The notes under the pieces were generated by a model that had not been told where the DNA came from, did not search any database, and saw only the letters and a program-made list of their open reading frames with translations. This document shows, one piece after another, positions 48,549 to 57,639 of a DNA stretch of 64,000 nucleotides. The DNA is from Paractinoplanes atraurantiacus (lineage in GTDB: Bacteria; Actinomycetota; Actinomycetes; Mycobacteriales; Micromonosporaceae), in the NCBI RefSeq assembly GCF_900215205.1, contig NZ_OBDY01000011.1:62001-126000 (forward strand), in the 5' to 3' direction. Position 1 is the stretch's first letter, and each line of letters begins with the position of its first letter. A program made the position numbers and the translations under genes.

Positions 48549-48553
48549 GGTCG

Positions 48554-48700
48554 GGTAGGCCGCTCGCGGCGGCCCACCGGCATCGGGCGGGACCACCACA
48601 CGGTCCCCTCGTCCGGCCCGTGGTCGATGCGCCCCGGTCATCCGGCGCGCGCACCCACGGCGGTCGCGCTCAGCGCAGACCGGCCGCCGCGAGCGCCTAA
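48554..48700 (+). ncRNA. Putative structured non-coding RNA between uvrB and coaE
   Basis: The 5' strand 48556-48574 (TAGGC, bulged C, GCTCGCGGCGGCC) pairs with 48682-48699, giving 18 bp across 107 nt. Inside are a stem GGCATCG/CGATGC (579-585/625-630), a nested GGGACC/GGTCCC hairpin (589-594/602-607) and a CGGTC-GCGC/GCGC-GACCG hairpin (661-682). A promoter lies right upstream. No known family is recognised. It could instead be a 3' element of coaE read on the other strand. Confidence 0.5.
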
Positions 48701-48721
48701 TAATCAGAGCCGGCCGGGCGA

Positions 48722-49921
48722 TCAGAGGCGGAAGGCAGGCGGCTGCCATCCGGTCGCCTCGGCCCACTCGTCGGCGGCCAGGGCCTCCTCGTCGAACCAG
48801 GGTTCCTTCGCCTCGCCGTACGTGAAACGGTCTTTGTGCTCCGAGGCCCACGCCGCCTTGGCCGCCGCATAGCCCTCGCGGGCCTCCGGCACCGAGCGCA
48901 GGTGATCGCGCATGAGCAGGGCGAACCGCCAGCCGGGCGACCCGGCCACCCGGACGTGCAGGTTGACCGGCCGCCCGGGATCGGCCGAGCCGTGCAGCCG
49001 CTTGGGCCAGGTCTCGCCGGGCAGGCCGCGCGCGTTGTCGGCCCACTCCCCCGCGCGCCGCGGCAGCCCGGCCGCGCCGAGCACGCCGGCCAGGTGGTCG
49101 GCCTCGTCGAGGGTCCGCACGGCCAGCATGAGGTCGATGATGTCCTTCGCCGGCAGCTCCGGCACCGCGGTCGAGCCGATGTGCGACACCGTGGTCTCCG
49201 GGTGGTCGCGCAGGGCGTGCCGGATCCGCGCCATGATCCGCTCGGCGGCGGCCGGCCACTGCGGGTCGGGGCCGGCGATGTGCAGATCGCGTGGGGGCCG
49301 GGCCGAGGTGCCCGTGCGCACGTTCCGCTCGTACGGCTGAAGACGCTGCCGGACAAGCGCGTCCACCTGGGAGTTCAGCGCTTCGAGGGTGCCGTCGTTG
49401 ATCAGCAGGACGTCGGCCGCGGCCCGGCGCTGATCGTCCGCGGCCTGCGCGGCGATGCGCGCGCCGGCCTGCTCCTCGGTCATCCCGCGGGTCTGCACGA
49501 GGCGCCGCACGCGCGACTCGCGGGGCGCCTCCACGACGACGACCAGGTGGAACGAGGAGGTCTGGCCGGTCTCGACCAGCAGCGGGATGTCGTTGACGAC
49601 GATCGCTTCCGGGCCGGCCTCCGCGTGCAACTGCGCGGCTCTCGCCCTTACGAGCGGATGAATGATCTTTTCCAGCCGGCGCCGGGCCTCGTCGTCGCCG
49701 AAGACCTTTGCGGCCAGGGCCGGCCGGTCGAGCGCGCCGTCGGCCGTCAGCACGCCGGCGCCGAACGCCGTCACCACCTCGGCCAGGCCGGGCGTGCCCG
49801 GCTCGACCACCTCGCGGGCCAGCACGTCGGAATCGATGATGATCGCCCCGTGGCGCGCGAGCCGCCGCGCCACCGCGCTCTTGCCCGCACCGATCCCGCC
49901 GGTCAGTCCCACCCTCAGCAC
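48722..49921 (-). CDS. coaE: Dephospho-CoA kinase fused to a GrpB/UPF0157 domain
   Basis: 399 residues. Residues 1-200 are CoaE: VGLTGGIGAGKSAVARRLA (P-loop), IIDSDVLAREVVEPG, VVNDIPLLVETG. Residues about 225-399 are GrpB/UPF0157, a nucleotidyltransferase-like fold: HIGSTAVPELPAKDIIDLML and EWADNARGL. CoaE makes the last step of CoA synthesis. The fusion is known in actinobacteria, mycobacteria included; the job of the GrpB part is unknown. Downstream of rpsA on the minus strand. Confidence 0.95.
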   Translation of the reverse strand: MLRVGLTGGIGAGKSAVARRLARHGAIIIDSDVLAREVVEPGTPGLAEVVTAFGAGVLTADGALDRPALAAKVFGDDEARRRLEKIIHPLVRARAAQLHAEAGPEAIVVNDIPLLVETGQTSSFHLVVVVEAPRESRVRRLVQTRGMTEEQAGARIAAQAADDQRRAAADVLLINDGTLEALNSQVDALVRQRLQPYERNVRTGTSARPPRDLHIAGPDPQWPAAAERIMARIRHALRDHPETTVSHIGSTAVPELPAKDIIDLMLAVRTLDEADHLAGVLGAAGLPRRAGEWADNARGLPGETWPKRLHGSADPGRPVNLHVRVAGSPGWRFALLMRDHLRSVPEAREGYAAAKAAWASEHKDRFTYGEAKEPWFDEEALAADEWAEATGWQPPAFRL

Positions 49922-49954
49922 GAGCCCAGTATCGTCGCCGGGACCCAGACGGCG

Positions 49955-49988
49955 AAAGGCCGCCCCGACCGGAGTCGGGACGGCCTTC
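49955..49988 (-). terminator. Terminator of rpsA
   Basis: AAGGCCG (49956-49962) and CCCGAC pair with GTCGGG and CGGCCTT (49981-49987): about 13 bp with loop CGGA. TTTCG follows on the minus strand, 28 bases after the rpsA stop. Confidence 0.75.
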
Positions 49989-50015
49989 AGCGTGCTGCTG
50001 GGGTCAGAGCTGAGG

Positions 50016-51533
50016 TCAGCTCTTGCCGCCGGCGAGCTTCTCGCGCAGAGCGGCGAGGGCCTCGTCGGTGGCCAGGGTGCCCGCGGGCTCCTCGGACGAA
50101 CGCGCCGGGGCCGACGAGCTCGACGAGGAGGAGCTGGTGGACGAGGACGACGTGGTCGTGCCCGCGCCGGCCGGAGCCGGGTTGAGCGCGGCCTCGGCGT
50201 CGGCCTCGCGGGACGCCTGCACCTGCTTGGTGTGGGCCTCCCAGCGCTCGCGCGCGTCGGCGTACTGCTTCTCCCAGGCCTCGCGCTGCTTGTCGAAGCC
50301 CTCGAGCCACTCGCCCGTCTCGGGGTCGAAGCCCTCCGGGTAGATGTAGTTGCCCTCGTTGTCGTACGTGGCGGCCATGCCGTAGAGGGTGGGGTCGAAG
50401 TGCTCCTCGCCCTCCACGAAGTTCTCGTTGGCCTGCTTGAGCGACAGCGAGATGCGGCGACGCTCGAGGTCGATGTCGATGACCTTGACCAGGACGTCCG
50501 AACCCACCTGGACGACCTGCTCGGGCAGCTCGACGTGACGCTCGGCCAGCTCGGAGATGTGCACCAGGCCCTCGATGCCGTCGTCCACCCGGACGAAGGC
50601 GCCGAACGGAACCAGCTTGGTGACCTTGCCCGGCACGATCTGGTTGATCGCGTGGGTCCGGGCGAACTGGCGCCACGGGTCCTCCTGCGTCGCCTTCAGC
50701 GACAGGGAGACGCGCTCACGGTCCAGGTCGACGTCGAGCACCTCGACCTCGACCTCCTGGCCGACCTCGACAACCTCGGACGGGTGGTCGATGTGCTTCC
50801 AGGAGAGCTCGGAGACGTGCACGAGGCCGTCCACGCCGCCCAGGTCGACGAAGGCGCCGAAGTTGACGATCGAGGACACGACGCCCTTGCGGACCTGGCC
50901 CTTCTGCAGCTTGTTGAGGAACTCGGTGCGAACCTCGGACTGCGTCTGCTCGAGCCAGGCGCGGCGGGACAGGACCACGTTGTTGCGGTTCTTGTCCAGC
51001 TCGATGATCTTCGCCTCGAGCTCGCGGCCGACATAGGGCTGCAGGTCACGGACGCGGCGCATCTCGACCAGGGAGGCCGGCAGGAAGCCACGGAGGCCGA
51101 TGTCGAGGATGAGACCACCCTTGACGACCTCGATGACCGAACCGCGGACGACGCCGTCGTCCTCCTTGATCTTCTCGATGGTGCCCCACGCGCGCTCGTA
51201 CTGCGCACGCTTCTTCGAGAGGATCAGACGGCCTTCCTTGTCCTCCTTGGTGAGGACGAGGGCTTCGATGTGGTCACCGACCGACACCACTTCCGCGGGG
51301 TCCACGTCATGCTTGATCGACAACTCGCGCGAGGGGATGACACCCTCGGTCTTGTAGCCGATGTCGAGCAGGACCTCGTCCCGATCGACCTTGACGACGG
51401 TGCCTTCGACAATGTCGCCGTCGTTGAAGTACTTGATGGTCTCGTCGATGGCGGCGAGGAAAGCTTCCTCAGAGCCGAGATCGTCGACGGTGACCTTGTT
51501 GGCGCTCGAGGTGGCCTCGATGCTGCTCGTCAT
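50016..51533 (-). CDS. rpsA: 30S ribosomal protein S1
   Basis: 505 residues, MTSSIEATSSANKVTVDDL. It carries four S1 RNA-binding repeats (about 33-105, 120-188, 206-276, 291-362): GDIVEGTVVKVDRDEVLLDI, GSVIEVVKGGLILDIG, KGVVSSIVNFGAFVDLGG and GKVTKLVPFGAFVRVDD. An acidic helical tail and a long Ser run (about 455-475) precede AALREKLAGGKS. S1 unfolds mRNA for initiation; the repeat number is normal for actinobacteria. Confidence 0.96.
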   Translation of the reverse strand: MTSSIEATSSANKVTVDDLGSEEAFLAAIDETIKYFNDGDIVEGTVVKVDRDEVLLDIGYKTEGVIPSRELSIKHDVDPAEVVSVGDHIEALVLTKEDKEGRLILSKKRAQYERAWGTIEKIKEDDGVVRGSVIEVVKGGLILDIGLRGFLPASLVEMRRVRDLQPYVGRELEAKIIELDKNRNNVVLSRRAWLEQTQSEVRTEFLNKLQKGQVRKGVVSSIVNFGAFVDLGGVDGLVHVSELSWKHIDHPSEVVEVGQEVEVEVLDVDLDRERVSLSLKATQEDPWRQFARTHAINQIVPGKVTKLVPFGAFVRVDDGIEGLVHISELAERHVELPEQVVQVGSDVLVKVIDIDLERRRISLSLKQANENFVEGEEHFDPTLYGMAATYDNEGNYIYPEGFDPETGEWLEGFDKQREAWEKQYADARERWEAHTKQVQASREADAEAALNPAPAGAGTTTSSSSTSSSSSSSSAPARSSEEPAGTLATDEALAALREKLAGGKS

Positions 51534-51700
51534 GTGGACTGTTGCTCCGAACGGATGGGTGTCGTGGTGTCTCTCGCGCTCCACGGAACTGCCGCCGGGC
51601 ACGGCACGAGCAACCAGATGACGACCAGTCGATCATGTCGGGACCGGCGACCACGGAACCTGCTCCCTGCCGAGGCACACGATCCGCGAGCGCATCGACT

Positions 51701-51731
51701 AGCTTACCGTGCGCATTACCACAGGTTGCAA
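51701..51731 (-). promoter_or_regulatory. rpsA promoter
   Basis: Minus strand TTGCAA, a 19-nt spacer, TAAGCT. It gives a leader of about 160 nt, enough for autoregulation by S1. Confidence 0.5.
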
Positions 51732-51820
51732 GCCCTCCTGAGGAGCGCGGCATATTGTTGGCCCGAAACCCCACGCCATGACCCTAATATGCCGAATAGT
51801 GACGGCGGCGCGCGCTGCCG

Positions 51821-51826
51821 TACCGT
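51821..51826 (+). promoter_or_regulatory. -10 element of a leaderless promoter
   Basis: TACCGT, 6 nt, then the GTG at 51833. Confidence 0.45.
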
Positions 51827-51832
51827 GGCGCG

Positions 51833-52648
51833 GTGATCGAAAACGCACCCGTCTCCGGCGTCTCGGACGACGAGAGCCGCCGCGCCAGCCGCGGATGGTG
51901 GGACTCCGACGCCGACGAGTACCAGGCCGAGCACGGCTCCTTCCTGGGCGATCTCGACTTCGTGTGGTGCCCCGAGGGGCTGCGCGAGGCCGACGCCCAC
52001 CTGCTCGGCGACGTGCGCGGCAAGCGGATCCTGGAGCTCGGCGCCGGCGCCGCGGCGGGCGCCCGGTGGCTCGACGGGCAGGGCGCGGAGGTGGTCGCCC
52101 TCGATCTCTCGGCGGGAATGTTGCGGCATGCGAGGGCGGCCGCCGGCCGTACGGGGGTGAGTGTGCCCCTGGTGCAAGCGGACGCGCTGGCGCTGCCGTT
52201 CGCGGAGAGCGTATTCGACATCGTCTGCACCGCCTTCGGGGCGATCCCGTTCGTGGCCGACTCGGCGGCGGCCATGCGCGAGGTGGCGCGGGTGCTCAAG
52301 CCGGGCGGCGACTGGGTCTTCTCGGTCACCCACCCGATGCGCTGGATCTTCTGGGACGAGCCGGACGAGAGTGGCCTGATCGCCCGTAACTCGTACTTCG
52401 ACCGGACACCGTACGTGGAGCGGGACGAGTCGGGCGAGGTCACCTACATCGAGCAACACCGGACCCTCGGCGATCGTGTACGGGAGTTGGTGGCGGCCGG
52501 GTTCGAGCTGCGCGACCTGGTCGAGCCGGAGTGGCCGGCCGACAACGAGGAGACCTGGGGCCAGTGGAGCCCGCTGCGGGGGCGGTTGTTCCCGGGAACC
52601 GCGATCTTTGTTAGCCGGCTCGCTGCGGGGGTACCTGGCCGTACATGA
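51833..52648 (+). CDS. Class I SAM-dependent methyltransferase
   Basis: 271 residues, GTG start (VIENAPVSGVSDDESRR) with a leaderless promoter. Rossmann motifs: ILELGAGAAAGARWL (I), VVALDLSAGMLRHAR (II), QADALALPFAESVFDIV (III) and LKPGGDWVFSVTHPM (IV). The N-terminal RGWWDSDADEYQAEHG is a signature of an actinobacterial subgroup. The substrate is unknown. It leads a three-gene unit; its stop overlaps the next ATG. Confidence 0.9.
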   Translation: MIENAPVSGVSDDESRRASRGWWDSDADEYQAEHGSFLGDLDFVWCPEGLREADAHLLGDVRGKRILELGAGAAAGARWLDGQGAEVVALDLSAGMLRHARAAAGRTGVSVPLVQADALALPFAESVFDIVCTAFGAIPFVADSAAAMREVARVLKPGGDWVFSVTHPMRWIFWDEPDESGLIARNSYFDRTPYVERDESGEVTYIEQHRTLGDRVRELVAAGFELRDLVEPEWPADNEETWGQWSPLRGRLFPGTAIFVSRLAAGVPGRT

Positions 52649-52854
52649 CCAAAGATCCGAAAAAGGGCGACGAGGTGACCTGGCGCAGCCACGGCGAGAC
52701 CGTGCACGGCAAGGTCGAACAGAAGATCACCAAGCGCACCTCGGCCGCGGGCCGGACGGTCGACGCGTCCCCCGACGATCCCCAGTACAAGGTCAAGAGC
52801 GACAAGACCGGCCGCGAGGCGGTTCACAAGCCGGGCGCGCTGCACCATGGCTGA
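52645..52854 (+). CDS. DUF2945 (Tudor-like) small protein
   Basis: 69 residues, MTKDPKKGDEVTWRSHGETV then HGKVEQKITKRTSAAGRTVD. It fits DUF2945 (hypervirulence-associated Tudor-like) by KGDEVTW and the ending KPGALHHG. It overlaps the methyltransferase stop by 4 bases and the next gene start by 8. Probably a nucleic-acid or protein binding module; function unproven. Confidence 0.85.
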   Translation: MTKDPKKGDEVTWRSHGETVHGKVEQKITKRTSAAGRTVDASPDDPQYKVKSDKTGREAVHKPGALHHG

Positions 52855-53173
52855 CGACGTTTATGCCGAGTTCAAGTCGGCGGTGAACATGACCGCCGGC
52901 GAGATCGAGAAGTGGCTTCAGACCGACGAGTCCCGTGAGGTCGGCCAGAAGCCGTCGTCCGGCGGCGAGTCGGTCGGCCACGACTCCGGCCGCAAGATCG
53001 TCAAGATCCTCGGCAAGAAGAAGGCCGACCTGTCGGAGAACGACGAGGCGCACATGCGCAAGGTCGTCGGCTACGTGCACCGTCATCAGGCCCAGCGCCC
53101 GTCCGGGGACGTGTCGGAGACGAAGTGGCGCTATTCGCTGATGAACTGGGGCCACGACCCGCTGAAGAAGTAG
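52847..53173 (+). CDS. DUF3140 family protein
   Basis: 108 residues, MADDVYAEFKSAVNMTAGEI. Diagnostic DUF3140 segments: EIEKWLQTDESREVGQK, HDSGRKIVKILGKKKADL and KVVGYVHRHQAQRP, ending SLMNWGHDPLKK. Highly charged and soluble, and found beside DUF2945 proteins. Often thought DNA-binding; unproven. Last gene of the three-gene unit. Confidence 0.88.
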   Translation: MADDVYAEFKSAVNMTAGEIEKWLQTDESREVGQKPSSGGESVGHDSGRKIVKILGKKKADLSENDEAHMRKVVGYVHRHQAQRPSGDVSETKWRYSLMNWGHDPLKK

Positions 53174-53180
53174 CCGAGGG

Positions 53181-53519
53181 TCAGCCCGTCAGGACCGCGG
53201 CGTCGAGCAGGCCGCCCAGCACGGCCAGGGCGGCCGGGATCATCCGGTAATAGACCCAGGTGCCGCGGCGGTCGCTGTCCACCAGGCCGGCCTCCCGCAG
53301 CACCTTGAGGTGGTGCGAGATCGTCGGCCCGGTCAGGTGGAAAGCCCCGGTGAGATCACAGACGCAGACCTCACCGCCCCGGGCCGAGGCGATCATCGAC
53401 AGCAGCCGCAGCCGCACCGGATCGCCCAGCGCCTTGAACATCGGCGCGTACGCGTCAGCCTGCGCGGCGTCGAGCGGCCCCCGCCCCAACGTCGCCGCCC
53501 CCGTCATCTGGCTCGTCAT
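53181..53519 (-). CDS. ArsR family transcriptional repressor
   Basis: 112 residues, MTSQMTGAATLGRGPLDAA. Winged helix with FKALGDPVRLRLLSMIA, TGPTISHHLKVLREAGLV and GTWVYYRMIPAAL. It keeps the ArsR metal-binding CVCDL (about 50-54), so it may sense arsenite, antimonite or another thiophilic ligand. No ars resistance genes are beside it. Convergent to the DUF3140 gene, 7 bases apart. Confidence 0.9.
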   Translation of the reverse strand: MTSQMTGAATLGRGPLDAAQADAYAPMFKALGDPVRLRLLSMIASARGGEVCVCDLTGAFHLTGPTISHHLKVLREAGLVDSDRRGTWVYYRMIPAALAVLGGLLDAAVLTG

Positions 53520-53607
53520 GAGCCACACACTTCCACGCGCCCGCAACCACACGCGGTCGTGATCCTCTCACTCTCCGCGGCGACCCGGCGCCGTGGCGCC
53601 GTCGGCC

Positions 53608-53613
53608 TAGGCT
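53608..53613 (+). promoter_or_regulatory. -10 element of a leaderless promoter
   Basis: TAGGCT, 7 nt, then ATG at 53621. Confidence 0.5.
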
Positions 53614-53620
53614 GGCCGGC

Positions 53621-54112
53621 ATGATCAGCGGAGGCGTTCGGGCGGCGGTGCGGGAGCTGCTCCAAGTGACCGGGATGTGGCTCGGCATGGGCGAGCCCGA
53701 CGGTGACGGCGCGCCGGAGCCACCCCGGGCGGGTGCGCTCTTCATGGCGGTGCAGACGCTGGCGGCGGTGGCGCTGGGTGCGGCCCTGGCCGGTGCCTGG
53801 GCGCTCTTCTTCCAGCAGCAGGTGCGCACGCTCTTCCTGCTCGGCTATCTGCCGTTGCTGGTGCCGCTGGCGATCGGGATCGCCCGCCGGCCGGCGGCCG
53901 CCGCCGTGCCGTTGGCCGTGGCGCTGCCGGTGGGCGGGCTCGCCGTGGTGGCGGTCCGCGCGGCATCGGCGGGCGGGGACGGCTTCTGGTGGTGGTTCCT
54001 GGCCTTCGCCGCCGGCGCGCTCGCCGCCGGACCGGTCTTCGGCGCGCTCAGCGCCCGCCGCCCGGCAAACGACCGCCCGGCGCCGAACGAGGAGCCCGAC
54101 GCCGGCACGTGA
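53621..54112 (+). CDS. Small membrane protein of unknown function
   Basis: 163 residues, MISGGVRAAVRELLQVTGMW. Four hydrophobic segments between about 38 and 143 (for example MAVQTLAAVALGAALAGAWA, FLLGYLPLLVPLAIGIA, WWWFLAFAAGALAAGP) and a short Pro/Arg-rich cytoplasmic tail. No family recognised. The leaderless promoter and clean start support it. It lies between the divergent arsR-like gene and the convergent polA. Confidence 0.75.
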   Translation: MISGGVRAAVRELLQVTGMWLGMGEPDGDGAPEPPRAGALFMAVQTLAAVALGAALAGAWALFFQQQVRTLFLLGYLPLLVPLAIGIARRPAAAAVPLAVALPVGGLAVVAVRAASAGGDGFWWWFLAFAAGALAAGPVFGALSARRPANDRPAPNEEPDAGT

Positions 54113-54127
54113 GCCGCGCGGCGCCGG

Positions 54128-56821
54128 CTAGTGGTCGGCGCCGTTCCAGTCGCGGCCGGAGCCGACGGAGACCTCGAGCGGGACCGACAGCGGGTATGCG
54201 TTGCCCATCTCGCGGCGGACCAGGGCCTCCAAGGGCTCGCGCTCGCCGGGGGCCACGTCGAAGACGAGCTCGTCGTGGACCTGAAGGAGCATGCGGGACG
54301 CGAGGCCGGACTCGCGGATGGCCTTGTCGACGCGGAGCATGGCGACCTTGATGATGTCGGCGGCCGAGCCCTGGATGGGTGCGTTCAGGGCCATCCGCTC
54401 GGCCATCTCGCGGCGCTGGCGGTTGTCGCTGGACAGGTCGGGCAGGTAGCGGCGGCGGCCCAGGATGGTGGCCGTGTAGCCGTCCTTGCCGGCCTGCCGC
54501 ACCACCTTGTCGAGGTAGTCGCGGATGCCGCCGAAGCGCTCGAAGTACTCCTCCATCAGGCCGCGGGCCTCTTCGACCGGGATGGTGAGCTGGTTGGACA
54601 GGCCGAACGCGCTCAGGCCGTACGCCAAGCCGTAGTTCATGGCCTTGATCTTGCGGCGCTGGTCGGGGACGACCTCCTCGACCGGGACGTGGAAGACCGA
54701 GGACGCGGTGGCCGCGTGGAAGTCGAAGGCCGAGTTGAAGGCGGCGATCAGGGCCTCGTCCTCGGAGAGGTGGGCCATGATGCGCATCTCGATCTGGCTG
54801 TAGTCGGCCGTCATGAGCGACTCGAAGCCCGCGCCGACCACGAACGCGCGGCGGATGCGCCGGCCCTCCTCGGTGCGGATCGGGATGTTCTGCAGGTTGG
54901 GGTCGGTCGACGACAGGCGGCCGGTGGCGGCGACGGTCTGGTTGAACGTCGTGTGGATGCGCCCGTCGTCGGAGACCGACTTGAGCAGGCCGTCGACTGT
55001 CGACTTGAGCTTGGCCACGTCGCGGTGGCGCAGCAGGTGGGCCAGCAGCGGGTCCTCGGTCTGCGTGAAGAGGTTCTGAAGCGCGTCGGCGTCGGTCGTG
55101 TACCCCGACTTGATCTTCTTGGTCTTGGGCAGGCCCCGCTCCTCGAACAGGATCTGCTGGAGCTGCTTGGGTGAGCCGAGGTTGAACTCCCGGCCGACCA
55201 CCTCGTGCGCCGCCTGCTGCGCGGCCTTGACCTCGGCCGCGAAGTGCGCCTCGAGCTCGGAGAGGTATTCGGTGTCGGCGGCGATGCCGAGGTGCTCCAT
55301 CTCGCCCAGCACCTCGGAGAGCGGCTGCTCGACGTCGGTCAGCAGGGCCTGCGACTCGCCGCCGTCGCGCGACAGCTCCTCGGTCAGCACGTCGGCCAGG
55401 TCGAGGGTGGCCCGGGCCCGCAGCATGACGGTCTCCTCGGCGCCGCCCTCCTCGCCCACGCCGGCCAGCAGGTCGAGCTGACCGGTCTGGGGCTCCTCGA
55501 CCCGCAGCTCGCGCTTGAGGTAGCGCAGGGCCAGGTCGGTCAGGTCGTACGCCCGCTGGTCGGGCTTGGCCAGGTAGGCCGCCAGCGCCGTGTCGATCCG
55601 GACGCCGCCCAGGCGCCAGCCGTGCGCGCGCATGGCCAGCGAGGCCGGCTTGGCGTCGTGCACGACCTTGGGCCGGTCGGGGTCGGCCAGCCAGAGGGCC
55701 ACGGCCTGCTCGTCGGCCTCGTCCAGGGCGGCCGGATCGAACCAGGCCGCCGGCCCGTCGCCGGTCGCGACCGCGATGCCGGTCAGCGTGCCCGTGCCGC
55801 GGCCGAACGTGCCGGTGACGGCGACGCCGACGGGCGCGGCCTGCGCGTGCGCGGTCAGCCAGGCGGCCACCTCGCCCGCCCGCAACACCCGGGCCTCGAT
55901 GTCGAAGCCGGACTCGGCCTCGGGCTCGACGGCCTCGAGGTAGCTGTAGAGGCGCTCGCGCAGCACCCGGAACTCGAGCGCGTCGAAGACCTGGTGCACG
56001 GCCTCGCGGTCCCAGCCCGGCCAGCGCACGTCCTGCGGGTGCAGCGGAAGCTCGAGGTCTTTGCGCAGGGCGTTGAGCTCGTAGTTGAGCATCACCGAGG
56101 ACAGGTGGGCCCGCAGGTTGTCGCCGGCCTTGCCCTTGATCTTGTCAGCGTTGGCGACGACGCCCTCGATGCCGCCGAACTCGGTGATCCACTTGGCCGC
56201 CGTCTTCGGACCGACGCCGGGGACACCGATCAGGTTGTCGCTGGTCTCGCCGACCAGGGCAGCCTTGTCGCGGTAGAGGTGGGGCGGCACGAGCTGCTTC
56301 TCCTCGACCAGGGCGGGTGTCATCCGCCAGACCTCGGAGACGCCGCGGCTCGGGTAGAGGACGGTGGTGTGCTCGTCGACCAGCTGCAGGGCGTCCCGGT
56401 CGCCGGAGGAGATCAGCACCTCCATGCCGGCGTCGCGGGCCTCGCAGGCGAGGGTGGCGATGACGTCGTCGGCCTCGAAGCCGGGTTTCTCGACATAGGG
56501 GATGCGCAGCGCGTCGAGGATCTCCTTGACCAGGCTGACCTGGCCCTGGAACTCGGGCGGCGTGGCCGAGCGGCCGGCCTTGTACTCCGGGTATCTCTCG
56601 GTGCGGAAGGAGACGCGCGAGACGTCGAAGGCGACCACGATGTGCGTCGGCTTCTCGTCGCGCAACATGTTGATCAGCATCGAGGTGAAGCCGAAGACCG
56701 CGTTCGTGTGCTGCCCGGTCTGGGTGCTGAAGTTTTCCTTGGGCAGCGCGTGGAAGGCACGGTAGGCCAGCGAGTGGCCGTCGAGCAGCAGCAAACGGGG
56801 GGTCTGGGCGTCGTCGCTCAC
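54128..56821 (-). CDS. polA: DNA polymerase I
   Basis: 897 residues, GTG start (VSDDAQTPRLLLLDGHSLAYR) 8 nt after TAGAGT. The N-terminal 5'-3' flap nuclease is complete (LLLDGHSLAYRAF, GFEADDVIATLA, GVPGVGPKTAAKWI). The polymerase motifs are A TADYSQIEMRIMAHLSE, B RRKIKAMNYGLAYG and C LLQVHDELVFDVAP. In the 3'-5' exonuclease domain the expected DxE is absent (PVGVAVTGTFG), so it should lack proofreading, as in mycobacteria. It fills excision gaps made by UvrABC. Confidence 0.96.
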   Translation of the reverse strand: MSDDAQTPRLLLLDGHSLAYRAFHALPKENFSTQTGQHTNAVFGFTSMLINMLRDEKPTHIVVAFDVSRVSFRTERYPEYKAGRSATPPEFQGQVSLVKEILDALRIPYVEKPGFEADDVIATLACEARDAGMEVLISSGDRDALQLVDEHTTVLYPSRGVSEVWRMTPALVEEKQLVPPHLYRDKAALVGETSDNLIGVPGVGPKTAAKWITEFGGIEGVVANADKIKGKAGDNLRAHLSSVMLNYELNALRKDLELPLHPQDVRWPGWDREAVHQVFDALEFRVLRERLYSYLEAVEPEAESGFDIEARVLRAGEVAAWLTAHAQAAPVGVAVTGTFGRGTGTLTGIAVATGDGPAAWFDPAALDEADEQAVALWLADPDRPKVVHDAKPASLAMRAHGWRLGGVRIDTALAAYLAKPDQRAYDLTDLALRYLKRELRVEEPQTGQLDLLAGVGEEGGAEETVMLRARATLDLADVLTEELSRDGGESQALLTDVEQPLSEVLGEMEHLGIAADTEYLSELEAHFAAEVKAAQQAAHEVVGREFNLGSPKQLQQILFEERGLPKTKKIKSGYTTDADALQNLFTQTEDPLLAHLLRHRDVAKLKSTVDGLLKSVSDDGRIHTTFNQTVAATGRLSSTDPNLQNIPIRTEEGRRIRRAFVVGAGFESLMTADYSQIEMRIMAHLSEDEALIAAFNSAFDFHAATASSVFHVPVEEVVPDQRRKIKAMNYGLAYGLSAFGLSNQLTIPVEEARGLMEEYFERFGGIRDYLDKVVRQAGKDGYTATILGRRRYLPDLSSDNRQRREMAERMALNAPIQGSAADIIKVAMLRVDKAIRESGLASRMLLQVHDELVFDVAPGEREPLEALVRREMGNAYPLSVPLEVSVGSGRDWNGADH

Positions 56822-56829
56822 GTCGGAGA

Positions 56830-56852
56830 ACTCTAGTCGTGGGGTACGACAG
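56830..56852 (-). promoter_or_regulatory. PafBC-type (RecA-independent) damage promoter of polA
   Basis: Minus strand: CTGTCGTAC, N8 (CCCACGAC), TAGAGT, then 8 nt to the GTG of polA. Confidence 0.65.
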
Positions 56853-56874
56853 AAACCCGGACCACCCCGCCTGC

Positions 56875-57635
<761 letters not shown>

Positions 57636-57639
<4 letters not shown>

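Noticed and set aside
48554..48700. 6S RNA, RNase P RNA or SRP RNA
   Set aside because: No RNase P or SRP conserved words are present, and the multi-branched fold does not resemble the single bubble-stem of 6S RNA; left as unclassified.
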